Of a DNA stretch of 5,464 bases, positions 1 through 5,464 are shown in pieces. The DNA lies in assembly GCA_937941745.1 (NCBI GenBank), contig CALDGV010000463.1:1-5464 (forward strand). The letters run 5' to 3'. The stretch's first letter is position 1. Every line of letters begins with the position of its first letter. Made by a program: the position numbers and the translations under genes. Under the pieces are notes generated by a model, which was not told the origin of the DNA, searched no databases, and saw nothing but the letters and a program-made list of their open reading frames with translations. Origin of the DNA: an uncultured Prosthecobacter sp. GTDB lineage: Bacteria > Verrucomicrobiota > Verrucomicrobiia > Verrucomicrobiales > Verrucomicrobiaceae.

Positions 1-1076
1 CCTTGTTTGAGGCTGTGCGTGAGGATGTCTCAGAGCAGGTGCGCACGGACATCCAGCATGGAGCCGTGTTTTATGATCTCCAGGCCCGTGCCCCTTACCG
101 TTTGGATGTCTTCAATGCCTCCGTGAGTGATGGCCGGGGCAATGCGTTAAACAAACGACTCTTTATCGTCCAGACCCTGCACGACGGCCAGATGGTCTTG
201 CGCCAGCCCACCCTCTTCTTGGACCTTACTGCGCCGGACACTGCCGCCAGCCCACCGGTCATTCCCGGTTTGCCGGAGCGCGCTGCCATTGAAGATTACA
301 TGATCACTCATGCCTTGCAGCCCATGCTGATGGATTGCCAGAAAGAGCGGGAACGGGAGATCGCCATCATTTCACGCCACATTGAGATCAGCCTCGGTGA
401 GATCATGAACCGGGAGAATCTGATCTTGGCCGACCTCATCGCCCAAAAAGAGGCGGGTTCGGCTGAGTCCGGCTTGGATGGCCGCATCAAGATTTCGGAA
501 GACAAGCTTCTCGACCTTGATCATCGCCTGCAATCCCGCCGCCAAGAACTGGAGCAGGAGCGCCAGTGCTCCATCGGTGACATTCATCACATCGGAAGAG
601 CCTGGGTGATGCCGCACCCGGATCGTGCTGCGCCCGCCATCGCACCCATGGTGGCTGATCCTGAGATCGAGCGCATCGCCGTGAACTTCGTCATCGCCCA
701 CGAGGAGGCCCAGGGCCGCATCGTGGAGAGTGTAGAGGCCGACAATCGCGGTTTCGACCTCATCTCCCGCCGTGCTCATCCCGAAGACCCGAAGACCGCT
801 ATTGATGTCCGCTTCATTGAGGTCAAAGGCCGTGCCCACTTTGGTGAGATCGCCCTCACCTCGAATGAATACCGCACGGCTCAGAGGCTCGGCAAAGACT
901 ACTACCTCTATGTGGTCCTGCACTGCGCTACGTCAGAGCCATCGCTGAACATCTTCCAGGACCCCTCCAAGCTTGATTGGCAGCCCGTCGTGAAAGTGGA
1001 GCACTACAAACTGCGGATCGATTCACCCACACAGCCCGTGGTGCTGCGGGAAGACCCTGTTGAATACAAAGTTTGA
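1..1076 (+). CDS. C-terminal part of a helicase-type protein ending in a DUF3883 (NO VEIN C-terminal) domain; 5' end outside window
   Basis: The frame is open from the left edge and ends at TGA 1074-1076; the TTG at position 3 is probably an internal Leu codon, so the real start lies upstream. Counting from that codon (357 residues), residues 1-100 form a mixed domain with a FLDLTAP segment. Residues 110-190 are highly charged and helical, probably coiled coil (KEREREI, RRQELEQERQ). Residues about 220-336 match DUF3883: a GFDLISRR stretch (D252), then FIEVKG (E273, K275), then a LTSNEYRTAQRLGKDYYLYV segment. The D...ExK pattern resembles a PD-(D/E)xK nuclease fold, to which I recall this family being related. 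DUF3883 usually closes SNF2-like or DEAD-box helicases near DNA methyltransferases in DISARM-like or DUF1156 islands, so a helicase motor upstream is inferred; no Walker or helicase motif lies in the window. It may load on or cut unmodified DNA. Sure of DUF3883; fairly sure of the helicase. Confidence 0.8.
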   Translation, partial: LFEAVREDVSEQVRTDIQHGAVFYDLQARAPYRLDVFNASVSDGRGNALNKRLFIVQTLHDGQMVLRQPTLFLDLTAPDTAASPPVIPGLPERAAIEDYMITHALQPMLMDCQKEREREIAIISRHIEISLGEIMNRENLILADLIAQKEAGSAESGLDGRIKISEDKLLDLDHRLQSRRQELEQERQCSIGDIHHIGRAWVMPHPDRAAPAIAPMVADPEIERIAVNFVIAHEEAQGRIVESVEADNRGFDLISRRAHPEDPKTAIDVRFIEVKGRAHFGEIALTSNEYRTAQRLGKDYYLYVVLHCATSEPSLNIFQDPSKLDWQPVVKVEHYKLRIDSPTQPVVLREDPVEYKV

Positions 1077-1083
1077 ACCAGCC

Positions 1084-1890
1084 ATGGGACGCCACACACT
1101 CCAGTTTTTCAATCTGACTCAGACGCCGGGACAAGATCTCTGCCTGAAAATCCCGCTCTGTTCCATTTATTCTAGCGTCATTGACCGCGCTTTCCCCGGC
1201 CTCGATCACATCGGCTGGCGCGAGGCTTCGAAGGGCACCTGCTATACCTACATCAAGCATATCAGCGAAAGCGACAAGCAGAGGCTGGACACCCTGCTTC
1301 AACTCTTGCAGCAAACGCTTTATCTGAACCGGTCAGAGCATCTTGAGCCCCATTTCACGACCGAACTGGATGAGGCCTATGCCATGGGCTTCAATTTCCA
1401 GCAGGGTGTGGAGCCTCTCACTTACACACCCGCCGGCCAATTGGAACACAACGCCAAAGAGCTTCGTCATGCTCCGGCGATTGCCGAGCTTGCGCGAGTC
1501 ATGGCGGACATCATTCGCTACCATCCCACCCTCGCCCGCGTGGACATCATCGCCGCCGTGCCACCCCGTCCATCAAAGGATTTTCATCTACCCACGCATC
1601 TGGTGAATGCCATCGGCATCAATCTTCCGCGTGCGGTGGGACTTCAGCTCTCCAAAGCGGAAGTCCCCAAGCTCAAAGATCTCACCCTCAAGCAAAAGAT
1701 CTCCACTCTTGCCGGTGCCTTCACGCTTGGTGAGTCTGTCGAGGGCAGGACTATCCTGCTCGTGGACGATCTCTACCAGTCCGGCACCACACTCTGGTCC
1801 CTCGCCCGATTTTTGAAGCAGCAGGGAGCGCGGGAGGTTTATGGTCTGGCTTGTGTGAAATCTTGGCGGGATACTGACAACGCCTCATGA
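1084..1890 (+). CDS. ComF-like phosphoribosyltransferase (type I PRTase fold)
   Basis: This 268-residue protein, counted from ATG 1084, carries the PRPP-binding signature of type I phosphoribosyltransferases, ILLVDDLYQSGTT, at residues 224-236, with the two acidic residues and the SGTT loop intact. Before it come a pyrophosphate-loop-like segment, VPPRPSKDFHLPTHL (159-173), and a K-Q-K...GAF stretch (about 203-213) that matches the ComF/ComFC layout. After the motif, FLKQQGAREVYGLACVKSW is the usual last strand-helix of that fold. The N-terminal half (about 1-130) is unrecognised, and the CxxC zinc finger at the start of ComFC is absent. PRTases move a ribose-5-phosphate from PRPP to a base or other acceptor; the substrate of ComF proteins is not known to me. 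An in-frame TTG at 1060 would add 8 residues and overlap the helicase gene by 17 nt; neither start has a convincing ribosome site, and ATG was preferred. The stop overlaps the next start. Intact motifs suggest an active enzyme. Confidence 0.88.
   Translation: MGRHTLQFFNLTQTPGQDLCLKIPLCSIYSSVIDRAFPGLDHIGWREASKGTCYTYIKHISESDKQRLDTLLQLLQQTLYLNRSEHLEPHFTTELDEAYAMGFNFQQGVEPLTYTPAGQLEHNAKELRHAPAIAELARVMADIIRYHPTLARVDIIAAVPPRPSKDFHLPTHLVNAIGINLPRAVGLQLSKAEVPKLKDLTLKQKISTLAGAFTLGESVEGRTILLVDDLYQSGTTLWSLARFLKQQGAREVYGLACVKSWRDTDNAS
1887..1890 (+). promoter_or_regulatory. ATGA stop/start overlap, PRTase to DprA-like gene
   Basis: The ATG of the DprA-like gene (1887-1889) shares bases with the TGA of the PRTase gene (1888-1890). 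No good Shine-Dalgarno sequence precedes it; the nearest purine run (GGCGGGA, 1864-1870) is too far upstream. Re-initiation by the terminating ribosome is the likely way the second gene is translated, which would keep the two proteins in a fixed ratio. Confidence 0.75.
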
Positions 1891-2867
1891 TCTTTTACTC
1901 CCCCATCGAGCGTCTTGCCGTCCGACTCCAGCACTGTCCTGGCATCGGGCCTGCCGCTCTGCGTGCCTTGCTGGCGCAGGTGGAGGATAGCGGACTGTCA
2001 CCGCAGGATTGGCTGGATCAGGCAGATGCCGTGCTGCAAAACCGCTTTGGCCTCAAGCCAGCAGCACTCCTGGCCCTCCGTCAGCAGGAGGAGTCCATGG
2101 ACGAACTCATGGAAAGACTGGCCGCCATGAGCGTCCGCATCCTAGTTTCACCTGCAGAGCCCTATCCCCGTCGGCTTGTATCTCTACTCGGCAGCAGCTC
2201 CCCCCCGCTGCTTTATGCCTTGGGAAACCTTGACCTTTGCGACCAACCAGCCGTCGGATTTTGCGGCTCACGCAAGGCGTCACCGAAAGGCCTGGCCGTC
2301 ACCCAGGAATGCGCCTCCCTCCTGGCCGGTGCCGGAGTAAATGTGGTCAGCGGCTATGCTGGGGGGGTGGACCTCGCCGCACACGAGGCAGCGCTCGCCG
2401 CTGGCGGCGGCACCACCCTGGTTCTTGCGGAAGGCATCCTTCACTTCCGGGTGAAACAAGTTTTGCGTCCTTACATCACCCCTGGGTCCACGGGCCGCCA
2501 TCTCGTAGTCTCAGAGTTTCCTCCAGCGCTTGCCTGGAAGGCTCACAATGCCATGACCCGCAACCGCACCATCTGTGGACTCTCCCAGGCGCTCATTGTA
2601 ATCGAGTCCGGCCTAGAAGGTGGCACTTTTGAGGCTGGAAAGACCGCCTTGAAGCTCGGCGAGCCGCTCTTCTGTGTCGAGTATGCCGAGCCCGCCCCCT
2701 CCGCCGCCGGGAATCCATGGTTCCTCTCTATGGGAGCCCGCAGCATCAAGCGCAGCCGTGCCGGGCACCCGAATCTGACCGAAGTGCTCACCGCTGCCCG
2801 GTCTGCCATGGCACTGCCCGCAGACTCCCACAAAACCTTTCTCCTCCGCGAAGAACCGCCCGAATGA
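1887..2867 (+). CDS. DprA/Smf-family DNA-processing protein (Rossmann-like)
   Basis: The 326-residue protein follows the DprA plan. Residues 8-75 are helical with a CPGIG turn (17-21) like the helix-hairpin-helix/SAM region of DprA. YPRRL (93-97) and the PPLLYALGNL segment (106-115) match the linker. The Rossmann core has GFCGSRKAS (124-132), VVSGYAGGVDLAAH (153-166, the usual SGLA-GID-AH), VVSEFPP (207-213), RNRTICGLS (225-233), VIESGLEGGTF (238-248) and a late GAR (283-285). DprA binds single-stranded DNA and hands it to RecA in transformation. Differences from housekeeping DprA: the G-D-x-x-YP stretch after the second strand reads AEGILHFRVKQ (181-191), the FP before RNR is missing, and no clear winged-helix tail follows. 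This suggests a divergent defence-type paralogue rather than the competence gene. Its ATG overlaps the PRTase stop, and its stop overlaps the methyltransferase start. Family call firm; role inferred. Confidence 0.9.
   Translation: MIFYSPIERLAVRLQHCPGIGPAALRALLAQVEDSGLSPQDWLDQADAVLQNRFGLKPAALLALRQQEESMDELMERLAAMSVRILVSPAEPYPRRLVSLLGSSSPPLLYALGNLDLCDQPAVGFCGSRKASPKGLAVTQECASLLAGAGVNVVSGYAGGVDLAAHEAALAAGGGTTLVLAEGILHFRVKQVLRPYITPGSTGRHLVVSEFPPALAWKAHNAMTRNRTICGLSQALIVIESGLEGGTFEAGKTALKLGEPLFCVEYAEPAPSAAGNPWFLSMGARSIKRSRAGHPNLTEVLTAARSAMALPADSHKTFLLREEPPE
2864..2867 (+). promoter_or_regulatory. ATGA stop/start overlap, DprA-like gene to methyltransferase
   Basis: The methyltransferase ATG (2864-2866) overlaps the TGA of the DprA-like gene (2865-2867). 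The sequence before it (CGAAGAACCGCCCG) gives only a weak purine stretch, so translation is probably coupled to the gene before. The overlap also fixes this start: the DUF1156 signature begins within a few residues of it. Confidence 0.75.
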
Positions 2868-5464
2868 CCACTTACCCGAAACGCCTCATCGAAGTTGACC
2901 TCCCAATCCGCCGCATTTCGGCTCATTCGCGGCGGGAGAAGTCCACCCGACATGGGCATATCTCCACGCTGCACATCTGGTGGGCACGGCGTCCATTGGC
3001 GGCTTGCCGTGCAGTTATTTGCGCCTCCTTGTGGCCTGACCCGGCTGACCCACTGTGCCCTGTCGCCTTCGTTGAGGCAGCCAAGAAGGAGATGCGTGCT
3101 TGGACCACTCATCAGCGGCAATTGCTCCTCAGCGAGGAAAGCAGGAAACGATTTGCTCCGGCCCGGACCAACCAAGCAGCCTTTGATGATCTGGTCGAGC
3201 TGCGCCATGCGCTCCTCGACTTCATCGCGGACTTCGCCAATTGGGATAAATCCACCGTCGCCGAATTTCTCGCATCAAGCCGGGCACTTACTGAGGCAGC
3301 GCACAAAGCCCTCGCCAGTGTGGCAGCGGGTAATCCGATGGTAGTAGAGCCATTTGCCGGAGGTGGTTCGATTCCACTGGAAGGTTTGAGAGTTGGGGCG
3401 GACGTTTTTGCATCAGATCTTAACCCCATTGCAGTGCTCCTGAATATGCTAATTGGTGGCTGCCAGCTTTCAAAGCCACTTATAGATCAGTATGTTGCTG
3501 CGTCGGCATGCGTTAGCTCCCAGTTCTCCCGACTGTGGGATCCCGGAGTCTTTGCCCGTTTTTGGGCAAGAACTATCGTTTGTGAAGGTCCTGCCTGTGG
3601 AGTCGAGATACCGTTGATTCGTGATGGGCGACTTTCAAATCGAAGCCGGCACGGTATTTTTTTTGGAGTCGAGAACGGCAAACTTACCCTGGAGACATCT
3701 CCACTCGACTCCAGAGTTCTAAGACCAACTCTTCGTGTGCAACCTGATGCACGAACCTCTATTTCGACCTGCCGCAATGGCTCTGTTACATGCCCTGTTT
3801 GTAATTTTACTCACAAGCAATCTCAAATCGCCCGGCAGGCTATGCGTCGAGGGTTCGGTCAGCGACTCCTTGCGATTGGATATGTCAATGAGTCAGGCAA
3901 ATCCTACCGGCAGCCAACGGCATTTGAAGAATTGGCCCTTGTAACTGCGGTTACTCGCAGTTCGAATAAAATTGCGAATTGCTTGAGTGTGCCGATTAAC
4001 CCCCTCCGACCCTCCTCTGCCGCGCGGGGCATGAGCGCAGTGACAAGATACGGCTACGCCCAATATAAAGATCTTTTCGCGAGTTGGCAGCTAAACCAGC
4101 TTGAGGAGGTAAGGGTTGGCATTGAAGCTGCGCTGGCGGATGTTAACGAGGAGCACAAGAGCACGGTCCACATCCTCCTCTCTATTACTTTAGACCGAAT
4201 AGCAGCCTTCCAAAACATGTTCTGTCGGTGGGCTCCCAAAGGTGAACACCCCGTGCCTCCGTTCGGAAAAAATGGATTCCCGATGATCTGGGACTATGCT
4301 GAAGCTGCTCCTTTTGGGGGCTCTTCCGGGTCTTGGGAAGGTGCAACCGATTGGGTGAGGCGCGTTTTGGAACATCTTTTATTGTCCAGAAATCATCAAG
4401 GAACTGTCCAGCAGGCGGACAGTCGCGATCAACTTCTTCCCGATAAATCAGCCGATGCTTGGATTACCGATCCGCCATATTACGATAGCTATCCATATGC
4501 AGACCTTTCAGATTTCTTCTATCCACTGCTTCGGGCGTCTTTAGCAGAGGGGAACACAATTGTATCAGAGCTGTTTGCAAGTGCTTTGACTCCAAAAGAT
4601 GGAGAGTTGGTTCTACAACCCACAAGGCTTACCCCGAAGGGACCCAAAGATCACGATGCGTATCAGAAGGGCATGACTGACGCGTTCAAAGTTGGCCGGT
4701 TAATCACAAAGGATGATGGTATTGGCATCGTGGTTTTTGCCAACAAAACCACAAGTGGTTGGGAGGCGCTACTGTCATCAGTTTGTGACGCTGGCTGGAA
4801 AGTAACCGCATCGTGGCCAATCGACACGGAAAGGGAGAGTCGCTCAGCCGGACAAGCTAGACTTCAGTCGTCGGTGCATCTCGTCTGCCGCCCGCGCGAG
4901 GGCTCAATGCACATGGACGAAATCGGAGACTGGCGAGATGTATTAAAAGAGCTTCCTCGCCGGATTCACGAATGGATGCCGCGTTTGGCAGAGGAGGGCG
5001 TTGTTGGTGCAGATGCCATTTTTGCATGTCTAGGCCCAGCACTAGAAGTCTTCTCCCGTTACTCCCGGGTCGAAACGGCAGGTGGAGAACCTGTCAGTCT
5101 AAAGACCTATTTAGAACATGTCTGGGCTGCCGTATCCAAGGAGGCACTCTCTGTCATCTTTGCAGGTGCAGACACCGAAGGCTTTGAGCCCGACGCGCGC
5201 CTTACAGCCATGTGGTTATGGACCCTAGCCGGACCGGCGAAGGACACGAAAACTGCAGATGGAGACCAAGAGGATGATGCAGACGACGAGGATGATGAAT
5301 CTGGCAACAAGGCCAAGAAGAAAGGCGGCTTCACCCTCGAATACGATGCGGCGCGGAAGATTGCCCAAGGTCTGGGTGCGACTCTTGAAGACTTGCGGAA
5401 CATGGTCGAAGTCTCAGGCGAAACCGCTCGTCTTCTCCCGGTGGCAGAGCGCACAGCCTACCTC
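2864..5464 (+). CDS. DUF1156 DNA methyltransferase (DPPY-type amino-methylase); 3' end outside window
   Basis: From ATG 2864 the frame stays open for 867 codons to the right edge, so the C-terminus is missing. Residues 1-65 are the classic DUF1156 N-terminus: KRLIEVDLPI, RHGHISTLHIWWARRP (W39-W40, R42-R43), then a PDP-DPLCP stretch. The SAM-binding motif VVEPFAGGGSIPLE is at 160-173, followed by SDLNPIA (184-190). C240, C245, C310 and C313 could form a zinc ribbon within a long insert. GTVQQADSR (513-521) precedes the catalytic DPPYYD (536-541) and YPYADLSDFFY. Later parts of the fold include IGIVVFANKTTSGWEALL and HLVCRPR. An acidic run (about 799-812) and a lysine-rich run follow. DPPY enzymes methylate the exocyclic amino group of adenine (N6) or cytosine (N4). 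The order of motifs, with a large insert between SAM and catalytic motifs, is compatible with target recognition by the insert. Likely self-marking partner of the upstream genes. No strong ribosome site; coupling to the DprA-like gene is expected. Confidence 0.93.
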   Translation, partial: MTTYPKRLIEVDLPIRRISAHSRREKSTRHGHISTLHIWWARRPLAACRAVICASLWPDPADPLCPVAFVEAAKKEMRAWTTHQRQLLLSEESRKRFAPARTNQAAFDDLVELRHALLDFIADFANWDKSTVAEFLASSRALTEAAHKALASVAAGNPMVVEPFAGGGSIPLEGLRVGADVFASDLNPIAVLLNMLIGGCQLSKPLIDQYVAASACVSSQFSRLWDPGVFARFWARTIVCEGPACGVEIPLIRDGRLSNRSRHGIFFGVENGKLTLETSPLDSRVLRPTLRVQPDARTSISTCRNGSVTCPVCNFTHKQSQIARQAMRRGFGQRLLAIGYVNESGKSYRQPTAFEELALVTAVTRSSNKIANCLSVPINPLRPSSAARGMSAVTRYGYAQYKDLFASWQLNQLEEVRVGIEAALADVNEEHKSTVHILLSITLDRIAAFQNMFCRWAPKGEHPVPPFGKNGFPMIWDYAEAAPFGGSSGSWEGATDWVRRVLEHLLLSRNHQGTVQQADSRDQLLPDKSADAWITDPPYYDSYPYADLSDFFYPLLRASLAEGNTIVSELFASALTPKDGELVLQPTRLTPKGPKDHDAYQKGMTDAFKVGRLITKDDGIGIVVFANKTTSGWEALLSSVCDAGWKVTASWPIDTERESRSAGQARLQSSVHLVCRPREGSMHMDEIGDWRDVLKELPRRIHEWMPRLAEEGVVGADAIFACLGPALEVFSRYSRVETAGGEPVSLKTYLEHVWAAVSKEALSVIFAGADTEGFEPDARLTAMWLWTLAGPAKDTKTADGDQEDDADDEDDESGNKAKKKGGFTLEYDAARKIAQGLGATLEDLRNMVEVSGETARLLPVAERTAYL
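3598..3713 (+). repeat. Short 11-bp direct repeat plus inverted copy inside the methyltransferase gene
   Basis: TGGAGTCGAGA occurs at 3598-3608 and again at 3664-3674, 66 nt later and in the same codon phase (both read GVE). The inverse, CTCGACTCCA, lies at 3704-3713 and could pair with 3664-3673 as a 10-bp stem with a 30-nt loop. The copies lie between the two halves of the presumed zinc ribbon. They may be chance, an RNA hairpin, or the trace of a small duplication. Confidence 0.4.

Noticed and set aside
372..923. Minus-strand open frame of 183 codons
   Set aside because: It is wholly opposite the helicase-tail gene, whose DUF3883 motifs are clear; no domain is seen in the reverse frame.
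1060..1083. TTG 1060 as the PRTase start
   Set aside because: It is possible (a GGGAAG lies 6 nt upstream), but ATG 1084 is the commoner start codon and avoids a 17-nt overlap; left as an alternative.
928..1314. Minus-strand frame across the helicase/PRTase junction, considered as an antisense gene
   Set aside because: No ribosome site or domain; the plus-strand genes explain the region.
2543..3208. Minus-strand open frame of 221 codons
   Set aside because: It lies opposite the DprA-like and methyltransferase genes, both supported by family motifs, and its translation shows no recognisable domain; it is a shadow of GC-rich coding sequence.
2895..3344. Plus-strand open frame of 149 codons in another phase
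   Set aside because: It overlaps the DUF1156 signature of the methyltransferase in a different phase, and its translation is low in recognisable features (rich in R, S, P).
1..5464. CRISPR array, tRNA or rRNA gene, insertion sequence, attachment site
   Set aside because: No regular spaced repeats, terminal inverted repeats, transposase motifs or RNA-gene sequence were seen; almost every base is coding.

Overview
The window is a gene-dense stretch from the inside of one plus-strand operon in a bacterium. It holds four genes in a row. The first is cut by the left edge and the last by the right edge, so no promoter, terminator or flanking context is visible. Base composition is moderately GC-rich (about 57-65% in lines counted by hand, falling to about 43-50% in the middle of the last gene). 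None of the starts has a strong Shine-Dalgarno sequence. The organism cannot be named; a moderately high-GC Gram-negative or Verrucomicrobia/Planctomycetes-like bacterium would fit, with low confidence.

Layout: (1) 1-1076 is the C-terminal part of a large protein, with a charged helical linker followed by a DUF3883/NO VEIN-type domain. This is the usual tail of SNF2-like or DEAD-type helicases in defence islands. (2) 1084-1890 is a ComF-like phosphoribosyltransferase with an intact PRPP-binding motif. (3) 1887-2867 is a DprA/Smf-family Rossmann protein with a helical N-terminal domain. (4) 2864 to beyond 5464 is a DUF1156 DNA methyltransferase, with the N-terminal WWARRP signature, an FAGGGS motif and a DPPY catalytic motif. 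It stays open for 867 codons to the window edge. Genes 2/3 and 3/4 overlap by ATGA, which points to tightly coupled translation. The first junction is either a 7-nt gap or a 17-nt overlap, depending on the start used.

Together the genes look like a DNA-modification and defence cassette of the DUF1156 type (I infer that a DUF499 ATPase or similar partner may follow). What stands out is that a helicase-type protein, a ComF-like PRTase and a DprA-like protein sit next to one another. This copies the ComFA-ComFC-DprA set of natural transformation, here joined to a methyltransferase. The likely reading is that DNA-uptake proteins have been recruited to recognise or process foreign DNA, with the methyltransferase marking self. 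That role is inference; the family assignments rest on motifs visible in the translations.
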